Source: Fictibacillus terranigra (lineage in GTDB: Bacteria; Bacillota; Bacilli; Bacillales; Fictibacillaceae). From it: DNA of 64,000 bases. Location of the stretch: the NCBI RefSeq assembly GCF_030412265.1, contig NZ_JAUHLN010000001.1, positions 868,001 through 932,000 of the forward strand. The letters are read 5' to 3'. The notes under the pieces were generated by a model, which had not been told where the DNA came from, did not search any database, and was given only the letters and a program-made list of their open reading frames with translations. Positions within the stretch are counted from its first letter, which is position 1; each line of letters opens with the position of its first letter. The position numbers and the translations under genes were made by a program. Positions 23,345-32,045 of the stretch are shown here, one piece after another.

Positions 23345-24976
23345 ATGATGATGAATGTGCCTTTAAGAGTGACAGCCATGATAGAGCATGCGGAAGCATT
23401 TTTTCCAAAGAAGACAGTGGTCAGCCGGACAGCTTCCGGGATCAGAACGTTTACGTACCGTGAAATCGCAAACAGGACGAGAAGACTGAGCAGTGCGCTT
23501 AAAAAGATTGGCGTTCAAAAGGGGGACAAAGTGGGGACGCTGGCCTGGAACCATCACCGCCACTTGGAGGCCTATTTTGCCATCCCGGGGGCCGAGGCCA
23601 TTCTTCATACCATTAATATCCGCCTTTCTCCCGCTCACATCGCATACATCATTAACCATGCCGAAGATAAGGTTCTGCTCATTGATCAGGACATCCTTCC
23701 GCTGATAGAAAAGTTAAAAGATGAAATCGCCGGTGTTAAAGCGTTTATCTTGATGACAGATGAGCAGGAGCTGCCGGCTTCATCGCTTGAACCGCTGTAT
23801 CATTATGAAAAACTGCTGGAAGAAGGAGAACCATCATTTACTTTTAATCCGGATATTGATGAAAACGAACCGGCAGGGATGTGTTATACGTCAGCCACGA
23901 CCGGAAATCCAAAGGGAGTCATCTATACTCACCGAGGGATCGTTCTGCACAGCATGGCACTCGGGCTTGCAGATGGCGGCAGTGTATCTGAGTCAGACAT
24001 CTGCATGCCGGTTGTTCCCATGTTCCATGTGAACGCGTGGGGGCTTCCCTTTGCGGCGGTCTGGTTCGGAACGACTCAGGTGCTTCCTGGGCCGCAGTTT
24101 ACGCCAAAGCTGCTTGCACAACTGATCGAACGGGAAAAAGTGACGATCACCGCAGGAGTTCCAACCATCTGGCTTGGCCTTTTAAAAGAATTGGATGAAG
24201 GGAACTATGATACAGGAAGCCTCCGATCTATTTTATGCGGCGGTTCCGCAGCACCTAAAGGAATGATCAAAGCGTTTGAAACAAGGCACAATATTCCGTT
24301 TGCCCATGCATACGGGATGACAGAAACAAGCCCGCTTGTTATTTTTTCACGGATTAAAAGTTATCAGCAGGACTTGGACTATGAAGAAAAGCTTAACATT
24401 CGGGCCAAGCAGGGTTACCTTGTTCCCGGTGTGGAGATGAGAGTGAAAGGTGCATCTGGAGACGTCAAATGGGATGGGAACGAGATGGGTGAACTGCTCC
24501 TGCGGGGCAACTGGATCGCCGATGAATATTACGGTGATGAAAACCGTTCGGCCTTTGAAGAGGGATGGCTGCATACAGGAGATGTTGTCACCGTCGATGA
24601 GGAAGGAACGATAAAAATCGTCGACCGTACGAAAGATTTAATAAAGAGCGGAGGAGAATGGATCTCTTCTGTCGACCTTGAAAACGCTCTCATTGCGCAT
24701 GACGATATTTATGAAGCGGCAGTGGTTGCTGTACCCAATCCGCAATGGCAGGAAAGGCCGGTTGCCTGTGTCGTACTAAAAGATAAAGCAAAAGGTAAAG
24801 TAACAAAGGAAGATATCAAAGAATACTTACAACCTCAATTTGCAAAATGGTGGATACCCGACGATGTACTGTTTATGGATGAAATACCAAAAACGTCTGT
24901 CGGCAAGTTTCTAAAAAGAGCGTTGAGGGACCAGGTGAAAGACCATTATGCCGGGGCTCAAACATTGGAAAAATAA
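23345..24976 (+). CDS. Fatty acyl-CoA synthetase (AMP-binding enzyme)
   Basis: A 543-residue acyl-adenylate/CoA ligase. The phosphate-binding loop reads Y-T-S-A-T-T-G-N-P-K-G (Ala in place of the usual Gly in T-S-G-T-T-G), followed by Y-G-M-T-E-T (motif A5) and D-R-T-K-D-L-I-K-S-G-G-E-W-I-S (hinge), with the catalytic Lys near the C-terminus in P-K-T-S-V-G-K-F. This matches the medium/long-chain fatty acid ligases that feed beta-oxidation. AAGGGAGG precedes the ATG. A terminator separates it from the sigma-54 activator gene. Confidence 0.92.
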   Translation: MMMNVPLRVTAMIEHAEAFFPKKTVVSRTASGIRTFTYREIANRTRRLSSALKKIGVQKGDKVGTLAWNHHRHLEAYFAIPGAEAILHTINIRLSPAHIAYIINHAEDKVLLIDQDILPLIEKLKDEIAGVKAFILMTDEQELPASSLEPLYHYEKLLEEGEPSFTFNPDIDENEPAGMCYTSATTGNPKGVIYTHRGIVLHSMALGLADGGSVSESDICMPVVPMFHVNAWGLPFAAVWFGTTQVLPGPQFTPKLLAQLIEREKVTITAGVPTIWLGLLKELDEGNYDTGSLRSILCGGSAAPKGMIKAFETRHNIPFAHAYGMTETSPLVIFSRIKSYQQDLDYEEKLNIRAKQGYLVPGVEMRVKGASGDVKWDGNEMGELLLRGNWIADEYYGDENRSAFEEGWLHTGDVVTVDEEGTIKIVDRTKDLIKSGGEWISSVDLENALIAHDDIYEAAVVAVPNPQWQERPVACVVLKDKAKGKVTKEDIKEYLQPQFAKWWIPDDVLFMDEIPKTSVGKFLKRALRDQVKDHYAGAQTLEK

Positions 24977-24982
24977 GTGGAG

Positions 24983-25012
24983 AGCCGCCTTGTTCCGATA
25001 AGGCGGCTTCTT
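24983..25012 (+). terminator. Terminator between acyl-CoA ligase and sigma-54 activator genes
   Basis: AGCCGCCTT (24983-24991) pairs perfectly with AAGGCGGCT (25000-25008), followed by TCTTGCTT. Confidence 0.75.
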
Positions 25013-25034
25013 GCTTAAAGAAGAGGTGTCAGGG

Positions 25035-26423
25035 TTGCTGCTTACTGAAAATCAATTTAAGGATGAACTGCTTGAAACCATACTTGATAATGCCTTCCAT
25101 TGTGTCGTTGTTGTGGATGTAGATGGCGTCATCACGTATATCAATAAAGCCTATTGTGATTTTATAAAAGTAGATCAAATGGAATCGATCGGGAAGCATG
25201 TTACGGATGTCATTGAAAATACCCGTATGCATATCGTCGCCAGAACAGGTAAAGAAGAGATCGCCGATCTTCAGCACATTGAAGGAAACTATATGATTGC
25301 AGACCGCATCCCGATCTTTCGGAACGGACAGACTGTCGGAGCGGTGGGAACGGTTACTTTCCGGGATACCGAAGAATGGCGAACGATGAATTCCCACATT
25401 AAAAATCTCTTAACGGAGCTGGAGTACTACCGAAATGTGCAGGAGGAAAATACTGGCGCCAAGTACTCCCTGCATGATATTGTGGGGAAATCCGCACCGA
25501 TCATCGTACTGAAGGAGCGCATCAAAAAAATTGCAACCAGTGAAGTATCCGTGCTGATACGAGGGGAGAGCGGCACTGGCAAGGAATTGTTTGCCCATAG
25601 CATCCATCAGCTCAGTGAACGAAGCAATAAGCCGTTCATTAAAGTAAACTGCGGGGCCATACCGGAGCATTTGCTCGAATCAGAACTCTTTGGGTACGAA
25701 GAAGGAGCTTTTACCGGTGCAAAAAAAGGCGGAAAGCTCGGGAAGTTTCAGTTGGCAGACGGGGGGACGCTTTTACTGGATGAGATCGGTGATATGCCGA
25801 TGCACATGCAGGTCAAGCTGCTTCGTGTCCTTCAGGAAAAAGAAGTAGAGGCGGTTGGCGGTGTAAAACCGGTTAAAGTCGATGTCCGCGTGCTAGCGGC
25901 GACAAACAAACCTTTAGAAAAGATGGTAGAGGAACAGCGGTTTCGTGAAGATTTATTTTACCGGATCAATGTCATCCAGATCAATATTCCTTCACTTCGC
26001 GAGCGGCCGGAAGACATCGAACAGCTGTCACAGCATTTTCTTCAAAAAATCAATAAGCGGACAGGCAGAAGAATCCTCGGGATGCATAAGGACGTCACCC
26101 GCCTTTTCGCTAAACATAACTGGCCAGGCAATGCCCGCGAACTTGAGAACGTCATGGAAGCGGCAGTCCACCTATGCCAAGGAGAGTGGATTACAAACGA
26201 CGCTCTCCCTGATTACATGAAAGAAGATTCGACCATGGAACTGGGGACTAAAAGTCTGAAGGAAATACTCGAAGACACCGAAAAAAGAGTGCTGCGGGCC
26301 GCATTAAGGGAACATCACGGCGACAAGCTTCAAGCCGCTAAGAGCCTCGGGATCGGGAAAACGAGCCTGTATGACAAGCTGAAGAAGTATGGAATGGTGG
26401 AAAAGGCTCCAGACTCCACATAA
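25035..26423 (+). CDS. Sigma-54 enhancer-binding protein, PAS-AAA+-Fis architecture
   Basis: A 462-residue activator of sigma-54 (SigL) RNA polymerase. A PAS domain (about 10-120) should sense the signal. The AAA+ domain has Walker A G-E-S-G-T-G-K-E, the sigma-54-contacting G-A-F-T-G-A loop, and Walker B G-T-L-L-L-D-E-I. A Fis-type helix-turn-helix (A-A-K-S-L-G-I-G-K-T-S-L-Y-D-K-L-K) is C-terminal. TTG 25035 follows AGAGGTG; the frame is open from 25011. Ligand and targets are unknown; the only good sigma-54 promoter seen in this window is at 58.5 kb. Its 3' end overlaps the truncated MocR gene. Confidence 0.9.
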   Translation: MLLTENQFKDELLETILDNAFHCVVVVDVDGVITYINKAYCDFIKVDQMESIGKHVTDVIENTRMHIVARTGKEEIADLQHIEGNYMIADRIPIFRNGQTVGAVGTVTFRDTEEWRTMNSHIKNLLTELEYYRNVQEENTGAKYSLHDIVGKSAPIIVLKERIKKIATSEVSVLIRGESGTGKELFAHSIHQLSERSNKPFIKVNCGAIPEHLLESELFGYEEGAFTGAKKGGKLGKFQLADGGTLLLDEIGDMPMHMQVKLLRVLQEKEVEAVGGVKPVKVDVRVLAATNKPLEKMVEEQRFREDLFYRINVIQINIPSLRERPEDIEQLSQHFLQKINKRTGRRILGMHKDVTRLFAKHNWPGNARELENVMEAAVHLCQGEWITNDALPDYMKEDSTMELGTKSLKEILEDTEKRVLRAALREHHGDKLQAAKSLGIGKTSLYDKLKKYGMVEKAPDST

Positions 26424-26713
26424 CTGCTCCAATTAGGAGGAGGGGCTGAAGTGAGTAAACTCCATGTCTTATTGATGACAAACGTTCCTTTTCCCACTCT
26501 TGACTCAATCAATCCATCTGCTGCGAGATCATCAAGAGCAAATACAATTGTACTGCGGTTCACGTTGAATCTTGAAGCAAGGTCACGCTGGGGTGGAATC
26601 TTTGTTCCAACCGTCCATTCCCCGTTTTCTATTTTTTGTTTGATAAATTCATATACTTGACGGTGAAGGGGAGTGGCAGAAACTTTGCTTGGTACCCATT
26701 CATTTTCAGACAT
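26330..26713 (-). pseudogene. Truncated MocR/PdxR-type GntR regulator
   Basis: The first ~97 residues are a normal MocR N-terminus: a GntR winged helix (L-H-R-Q-V-Y-E-F-I-K ... I-P-P-Q-R-D-L-A-S-R-F ... V-G-K-G-T-F-V-I) and the linker N-K-T-W-S-L-L-T-S-A-P-P-P-N-W. A MocR protein should continue for about 350 residues as an aminotransferase-like, PLP-binding domain. Here it stops after 127 residues, and the last part is antisense to the 3' end of the sigma-54 activator gene. A deletion that joined the two genes is the simplest explanation. The divergent LysE gene is its likely former target. Confidence 0.8.
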
Positions 26714-26801
26714 GATGGACCTCTTCTTTTTTCTATTATTATAATGGATTGGCTGGGTAGGTATCCATCCAATTGGTTGGAGACGAATCCATTATCATGA
26801 A

Positions 26802-26816
26802 TTACACTCGGTGTAA
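26802..26816. promoter_or_regulatory. Palindrome in the MocR-LysE divergent region
   Basis: TTACAC-TCG-GTGTAA (26802-26816) lies just before the ribosome binding site of the LysE gene. The surrounding 26755-26785 also holds several GGATTGG/CCAATTGGTTGG-like repeats, as expected for MocR operators. Regulator assignment is inference. Confidence 0.45.
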
Positions 26817-26838
26817 CGTGGTTTAAGGAGGAGAAGGA

Positions 26839-27450
26839 ATGTTTGAAGCCATTATTCATGGTTGTATATTATCTTTGGGCCTGATTCTGCCGCTAGGGGT
26901 GCAAAATATATTCATATTCAATCAGGGTGCAGCTCAACCAAGATTTTTATGGGTACTTCCAGCAATCATTACGGCGTCTGTATGTGACTCGGTCCTGATT
27001 GCACTGGCGGTGTTAGGCGTTTCAGTGGTTGTTCTTGGTTCGTTCTGGATAAAGGTTACTCTGCTGTCCGCCGGGGTCCTCTTTTTAGTTTATATGGGTT
27101 TTGTTACTTGGAGAAGCAATCCTAGTGTGATGCAAGATGAAACCCTATTATATCAACCAAAAAAGCAGATTGCTTTTGCCTTGTCTGTGTCATTGCTAAA
27201 CCCGCATGCCATTCTGGATACAGTAGGTGTAATTGGAACCAGTTCCTTACGTTATACCGGTACGGAAAAAATAGCTTTTGCTCTGGCGTGTATAGTCATT
27301 TCATGGATTTGGTTTACGGGTTTGGGTATTGCAGGGGGAATCATCGGAAAGGTGGATAGGACAGGACATTTTATTAAGGTCTTAAACAAACTATCAGCCA
27401 TTGTGATGTGGGGTACTGCTGTCTATATTGGTTCTTCCATTTTAAAATGA
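26839..27450 (+). CDS. LysE/ArgO-family amino-acid exporter
   Basis: A 203-residue membrane protein with the LysE pattern: hydrophobic first helix (L-S-L-G-L-I-L-P-L-G-V-Q-N-I-F-I-F-N-Q-G), V-C-D-S-V-L-I in the second, and L-N-P-H-A-I-L-D-T in the third region. The Asn-Pro-His-Ala motif and the Q-N-x-F start favour the LysE/ArgO branch that exports basic amino acids. AAGGAGGAGAAGG precedes the ATG. It is divergent from the truncated MocR gene, so its control may now be lost. Confidence 0.9.
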   Translation: MFEAIIHGCILSLGLILPLGVQNIFIFNQGAAQPRFLWVLPAIITASVCDSVLIALAVLGVSVVVLGSFWIKVTLLSAGVLFLVYMGFVTWRSNPSVMQDETLLYQPKKQIAFALSVSLLNPHAILDTVGVIGTSSLRYTGTEKIAFALACIVISWIWFTGLGIAGGIIGKVDRTGHFIKVLNKLSAIVMWGTAVYIGSSILK

Positions 27451-27457
27451 ATGCGAT

Positions 27458-27494
27458 AAAAAAGCGTTTAGAAGATTCCTAAGCGTTTTATCTT
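27458..27494 (+). terminator. Terminator after the LysE gene
   Basis: CGTTTAG pairs with CTAAGCG (one G-T), flanked by A and T runs. Confidence 0.7.
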
Positions 27495-27514
27495 TTGTTT
27501 TCATCCATTATGGT

Positions 27515-27745
27515 ATGTATTGTTCAGAGACGGTAAATAAAAATGCCGTATTCGGTCTAAAGGAATTGTTCGAGCATTTTAGGCTGCTTGGAAACACACT
27601 GCACAAAAACGAAAAGGATCTGCAGAATTCTGAAAGAGCAAAACGGGAATGGATTCAAGGGATTTCACACGATTTAAAAACACCTTTCACCCATATTATC
27701 CGGTTATTCGACGATGCTGATCAATGCCCAGTATCGGTGGAGTAA
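27515..27745 (+). pseudogene. Fragment of a sensor histidine kinase
   Basis: The 76 codons read as the end of a HAMP/linker helix and the HisKA phospho-acceptor helix (R-A-K-R-E-W-I-Q-G-I-S-H-D-L-K-T-P), with the H-box histidine intact. Sequence similarity to kinases ends about eight residues later and a stop follows. No membrane sensor precedes it and no ATPase domain follows, so this is a gene remnant. Confidence 0.7.
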
Positions 27746-27759
27746 AGAGGAACAGAGGG

Positions 27760-28034
27760 AATTCAGCAGTGCCCCTTGGGCAGCGATGGATTCCCTTTTT
27801 GGCTGGAAAATGTGTCCCCACTGCTTTGGCCGTTGTTCCTGCTGCAGTTGTCTCTGTTATGTTGACCACTACTGGTACTCGAATCGTCCTCGATTTCTTT
27901 GTCAGCGGTGATTATACAAATTGGGGGGCATCCACTCCGCTCCTGCTGTTCCCAATATGGGGGATTGCAATAGGATCCGCGATGATCCTCTATTATTACA
28001 GGAGAACAGGGTTTGCAATCAATGCGGACAATAG
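27760..28034 (+). pseudogene. Frameshifted membrane-protein remnant
   Basis: One frame gives two hydrophobic segments (T-A-L-A-V-V-P-A-A-V-V-S-V-M-L and P-L-L-L-F-P-I-W-G-I-A-I-G-S-A-M-I-L-Y-Y-Y-R-R). Near 28006 the sense appears to move to another frame that ends V-C-N-Q-C-G-Q-stop at 28034, a C-x-x-C tail plausible for this type of small membrane protein. Immediately downstream a third frame (28022-28156) encodes one more membrane helix that runs into the convergent kinase gene. I read the whole as decayed DNA. Confidence 0.45.
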
Positions 28035-28100
28035 ATGGAAGGACTCCAAATCTGTTGGCTATCGGCTGGGCTGTTGTTTATACAGCTCTTTTTCATTCCG

Positions 28101-29321
28101 TCATAATAATGTACTTAATTGCTTTTTATAATGTTTGTCAGAACACGGTATCTTGATTTCTACCGTTGTTCCCTCCAGGACTTTGCTCTGGATTGTTAAA
28201 AGACCATTATGGTTTTCGATAATTTTGCAGCAAATCATTAATCCCAGGCCGGTTCCTTTATCCTTGGTTGTATAAAATGGTTCTCCAAGAGTAGGGATTC
28301 TTTCCTCAGGAATCCCTATGCCTTCATCAATAATTTTAATAGAAACCATTTCTCCTTCTTTTTTTAACTTAACCATAATCACACCACCATCAGGCATGGC
28401 TTCTATAGCATTCATGAGCAGATTAAGAAAAACTTGTTTTATTTGATTTTTATCGCGATACGATAGTGGAAGATCAGGCTCGTATTCTTCTAATATCATA
28501 ATGTTGTTTGCATCAGCTTGGGTTTGGATCATGGTAATGACTTCTTTTAGTACAAGCATCATATTTTGCTCAATAAATACAAGATCCCTGGGTTTTGCAA
28601 GGACAAGAAGATCGCCAACAATACCATTGATTCTATCAATCTCATCCAAAACAATGGAAACATACTCTTCTTCTCGCCGGTTAACTTTGATGAGTTGAAT
28701 AAATCCCTTGACAGAAGTCAATGGATTCCTTATCTCATGTGCAATTCCGGCTGCCATTTGGCCCAGCAAAGCCAGCTTCTCTGATTTTCGCAGAAGACGA
28801 TTCGTTTCCTCCTGTCTTGCCGTAACATCTTTTATGACGGAAAGGATCGCCTTATTTTTGCCAAACACAATCATGAGCGAGGAAAGTTCCAAGAATGAGA
28901 TAACACCTTGACTTTCGACCTTGACTTCAAAAGTATTTAAAGGCAGATTTTCTGTATCTTTTAATAAACGTTCCACATGTTCGGGTGCGACAAAGTCATA
29001 TAGGGATTTCCCTATAACATCTTCCTTTCTGCCCGCTCCCCACATTTGAGCCGCGGCTTGATTGATGTAAATAATGGCTGTGTTTCGATGAATAATCACT
29101 GCCTCAGGCAATGCATCGATCAAGGTTTTATAACTCTCTTCATTTGCCCGAGCGTTTTTACTATTTTCTCTAGCAGTATCATACTGCCATCCAACGAGCC
29201 ATGCAATCACTGTAAAGATCATAAAATCAAAGGTGAAAAAAGGCTCATCGCTCAAGACTTTTTGATAGGCAGTAAAAGCGATCGAAAGGCAAACTAAGGT
29301 TACTTGTCCGACTTTTTTCAT
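28101..29321 (-). CDS. PAS-domain sensor histidine kinase (sporulation-kinase-like)
   Basis: A 406-residue membrane kinase with one or two short N-terminal membrane helices, a PAS domain (about 65-170, E-A-V-I-I-H-R-N-T-A-I-I-Y-I-N), HisKA H-box G-I-A-H-E-I-R-N-P-L-T-S-V-K-G-F, and the ATPase boxes N-L-L-M-N-A-I-E-A-M (N), D-E-G-I-G-I-P (G1) and G-T-G-L-G-L (G2). H-E-I-R-N-P-L-T-S-V-K-G-F-x-Q-L is the form found in KinA-KinE kinases that feed Spo0F. No response regulator is adjacent, which fits an orphan phosphorelay kinase. Confidence 0.88.
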   Translation of the reverse strand: MKKVGQVTLVCLSIAFTAYQKVLSDEPFFTFDFMIFTVIAWLVGWQYDTARENSKNARANEESYKTLIDALPEAVIIHRNTAIIYINQAAAQMWGAGRKEDVIGKSLYDFVAPEHVERLLKDTENLPLNTFEVKVESQGVISFLELSSLMIVFGKNKAILSVIKDVTARQEETNRLLRKSEKLALLGQMAAGIAHEIRNPLTSVKGFIQLIKVNRREEEYVSIVLDEIDRINGIVGDLLVLAKPRDLVFIEQNMMLVLKEVITMIQTQADANNIMILEEYEPDLPLSYRDKNQIKQVFLNLLMNAIEAMPDGGVIMVKLKKEGEMVSIKIIDEGIGIPEERIPTLGEPFYTTKDKGTGLGLMICCKIIENHNGLLTIQSKVLEGTTVEIKIPCSDKHYKKQLSTLL

Positions 29322-29395
29322 CCCAGGCTCTCCATTTACGCATTTTATTTTTATTTTATCATATCGTCAGAAAATTTCGTAAAATAAGGTCTATT

Positions 29396-29425
29396 AAAAA
29401 GACGTGCTGCCATCTCGCACGTCTT
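29396..29425 (-). terminator. Minus-strand terminator upstream of the kinase gene
   Basis: AAGACGTGC (29399-29407) pairs with GCACGTCTT (29417-29425); on the minus strand a run of T residues follows. It must serve a transcript that begins to its right, such as the small frame at 29430. Confidence 0.8.
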
Positions 29426-29429
29426 ATTT

Positions 29430-29504
29430 CTATCCGATAACTTTTATGGATTTGGACTCATCAGGATTCCACATTCCAGCTTCGGCTGCATTTGGCAGGG
29501 TCAT
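29430..29504 (-). CDS. Possible 24-aa peptide gene
   Basis: A minus-strand ATG at 29504 opens a frame M-T-L-P-N-A-A-E-A-G-M-W-N-P-D-E-S and ends five bases before an intrinsic terminator of the same orientation. The amino-acid make-up looks protein-like and the unit lies between two terminators, but the ribosome binding site is poor. It may be a small gene or the remains of a longer one. Confidence 0.25.
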   Translation of the reverse strand: MTLPNAAEAGMWNPDESKSIKVIG

Positions 29505-29533
29505 GAATTTTTTTAAAATCAGCCTTGCACAAG

Positions 29534-29568
29534 AGAAGCCCGGGGAGATATTCCCGGGCTTCTTCTTA
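29534..29568 (+). terminator. GC-rich hairpin upstream of the molybdenum hydroxylase operon
   Basis: GAAGCCCGGG (29534-29543) pairs with CCCGGGCTTC (29553-29562), followed by TTCTTAT. It insulates the downstream operon from plus-strand read-through; no gene ends just before it. Confidence 0.7.
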
Positions 29569-29666
29569 TATATCATGCTCCTATCTCGCATTCCTTTGCC
29601 ATGGAAAGTGAGTACTAAAACAGTTTCACCATTAATAGGATTTTATAGATGCAAAGGGGGGATCGT

Positions 29667-32045
29667 ATGAATCCGTATCGTGTCATAGGAAAAAGTGTGC
29701 CAAAGAAAGAAAGCTGGGATAAGGTTTCCGGGAGAGTAAAGTATGTGGATGACAATCAAGAGGTCGGTACATTGCATGTGAAGCTGCTGACGAGTCACTA
29801 TGCGCATGCGTATATAAAGAAAGTTGACACAGAGGAGGCGCGGAAGGTACAGGGAGTGCATGCGATTGTGACGGGTAAAGACTATCCGCTTTTAATTGGG
29901 ACCACAATCAAGGACCGTCCATTGCTGGCTTTTGACAAGGTAAGGTATTATGGGGAGCCGATTGCAATGGTGATCGCAGATACGGAAGCCATAGCCATTC
30001 AGGCTGTCACATTAATACACGTAAACTATGAACTGCTGCCTGTCGTAAACTCTTCTCTGCAAGCGTATCAAAAGGGCGCTCCTCTTGTTCATGAACGATT
30101 AGAAGAATACCTCATTGACCAGGAAAATGAGACCACTGGTACATCCGGGGGCATAAGGCCGATCCCCGGTACAAATATTGCGAACCGGCAAGGCATTCGA
30201 AAGGGGAATACCGATGAGGGATTTGCTCAGTCTGACTTCATCGTAGAAGAAGTGTTTTCCTTTCCTCAATCAGACCATACAGCGATAGAGACAAGATGTT
30301 CCGACGTCGAAATCAAGAAGAATGGAGACGTTATTATACACTCTGCATCTCAGGAACCGTTTGAAATGAGAGAACTCATAAGTGAAACGTTCAATATCGA
30401 TCAAGGGAAGGTGCACGTTCATATACCGTTAGTCGGAGGATCGTTTGGTGCTAAAACCAGTGTGCAATTAGAACCGTTGGCCTATGTTGCTTCTAAGTCA
30501 GTAGGCGGAAGAAGGGTAAGGCTGCGTAATAGCCGTGAAGAAGACATTGTTACATCTGCTGTTCATATTGGATTACATGCCAAGATCAAAATGGGTTGTA
30601 CAAAGGACGGGAAATTACAAGCAGTAAAGTTCTTATTTCTATTTGACGGAGGTGCTTATGCAGAAAGGGCAGTACCAATTTCCAAGGCCGCAGCCTTTGA
30701 CTGTACTGGACCATACGCCATAGATAATGTATGGTGTGATTCACTATGCATGTATACAAACCATCCATATGCAACGGATTTTAGGGGCTTCGGGCGTACG
30801 GAGGCTGCTTTTGGAGTAGAACGGACGATGGATATCCTGGCCCATAAAGTGGGACTATGTCCGCTTGAATTTCGTCTGATCAATGCGATACAGCCAGGTG
30901 ACACGTCTCCTACTCAAGTACTTCTGAATAGAAGCAATCTTGGAGATATCAAGGAGTGCATCTTAAAGCTAAAGGAGCTTATTGATTGGGATCAGGGACA
31001 GCGGATCAAAATCTCGGATCGGAAGGTAAGGGCAAAAGGAATTAGCTGCGCTTGGAAAAATGGAGATCCCCCTCCAGGTGTTGGAGCAGGTGCGGTTTTA
31101 ACCTTTACCTCAGAAGGAGGCGTGCTTATCAATAGCGCCGCTGTAGAAATTGGGCAAGGGACAAAAACCGTTTTAACGCAAATGGTTGCTGAAAAAATGA
31201 GGATGAGCGTTCATGATGTAAATATTCAAATGGAGGTAAATACGCAGCTTAACCCTGAAAGCTGGGAGACTGCAGCGAGCCGAACGACGTTTCTGTCTGG
31301 AAATGCTGTTCTCAGAGCTGTTGCTGATGCGGTCAATCAACTTAAAAGAACGGCTTCTGTTGTATTGAATGTTCCAGCAGAGGAGCTGGTGGTTGCAAAT
31401 AAGAAGGTATTTAAGAAGACTGCACCTCAAATTTCCATTGATTTCTCTGAGATCGTGTACGGCTATATCTTTCCTGACGGGACAGTCGCAGGGACGCAGG
31501 TGATCGGAAGAGGGTCGTATATCATTCCGGGGCTTACGGAAATGAATCCCGAAACGGGAAAGGGTGTTCAGGGACCCGAGTGGAATGTAGTGGCGCAAGC
31601 GGTAGAAGTTGAATTTGACAAAAGAGATAACACCTTTACATTAATTCGCGCTATTACTGTTGCAGATGCAGGTACAGTCCTGAACTATAAAGGCGCGGAG
31701 ACACAGGTAATGGGTGCGATGAATCAGGGATTAAGCTTTGCGACGAGAGAAGGATTCATATATGACGATGAGGGTAAGGTCTTAACTACGCAATTTCGCT
31801 CCTATAAAGTGATGCATTATGGAGAGCAGCCCGAATATATCGTACGTTTCATCGAAAACCCAGTAAAAGGCTCCCCGTTTGGTTCACGGGGTCTTGGTGA
31901 GCATGGCATTATGGGTATGCCTGCAGCGGTTGCGAACAGTTTATCCATTGCGGCAAAGGTTCCTCTCAATCAGCTCCCTCTTACACCAGAATTTATTTGG
32001 AAAACAAGGCTGCAGAGAGGGGGAGGTTCAAATGCTTCACTATAA
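29667..32045 (+). CDS. Molybdenum hydroxylase large subunit (xanthine dehydrogenase PucD type)
   Basis: The 792-residue molybdopterin-binding subunit starts at ATG 29667 after AAAGGGGGG. Key family elements are D-K-V-S-G-R-V-K-Y-V-D-D (N-terminus), G-G-S-F-G-A-K (Moco contact, near residue 261), F-R-G-F-G-R-T-E-A, and R-G-L-G-E-H-G-I-M-G near the C-terminus, where the Glu is the catalytic base. Genes for the FAD and 2Fe-2S subunits follow in overlap. Xanthine/hypoxanthine is the likely substrate from the D-C-E order of the B. subtilis puc genes, but other N-heterocycles or aldehydes are possible. Confidence 0.88.
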   Translation: MNPYRVIGKSVPKKESWDKVSGRVKYVDDNQEVGTLHVKLLTSHYAHAYIKKVDTEEARKVQGVHAIVTGKDYPLLIGTTIKDRPLLAFDKVRYYGEPIAMVIADTEAIAIQAVTLIHVNYELLPVVNSSLQAYQKGAPLVHERLEEYLIDQENETTGTSGGIRPIPGTNIANRQGIRKGNTDEGFAQSDFIVEEVFSFPQSDHTAIETRCSDVEIKKNGDVIIHSASQEPFEMRELISETFNIDQGKVHVHIPLVGGSFGAKTSVQLEPLAYVASKSVGGRRVRLRNSREEDIVTSAVHIGLHAKIKMGCTKDGKLQAVKFLFLFDGGAYAERAVPISKAAAFDCTGPYAIDNVWCDSLCMYTNHPYATDFRGFGRTEAAFGVERTMDILAHKVGLCPLEFRLINAIQPGDTSPTQVLLNRSNLGDIKECILKLKELIDWDQGQRIKISDRKVRAKGISCAWKNGDPPPGVGAGAVLTFTSEGGVLINSAAVEIGQGTKTVLTQMVAEKMRMSVHDVNIQMEVNTQLNPESWETAASRTTFLSGNAVLRAVADAVNQLKRTASVVLNVPAEELVVANKKVFKKTAPQISIDFSEIVYGYIFPDGTVAGTQVIGRGSYIIPGLTEMNPETGKGVQGPEWNVVAQAVEVEFDKRDNTFTLIRAITVADAGTVLNYKGAETQVMGAMNQGLSFATREGFIYDDEGKVLTTQFRSYKVMHYGEQPEYIVRFIENPVKGSPFGSRGLGEHGIMGMPAAVANSLSIAAKVPLNQLPLTPEFIWKTRLQRGGGSNASL

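Noticed and set aside
23948-23966. Sigma-54-like TGGCAC...TTGCA inside the acyl-CoA ligase gene
   Set aside because: The GG and GC dinucleotides are 13, not 12, positions apart and it is within coding sequence with no sensible target.
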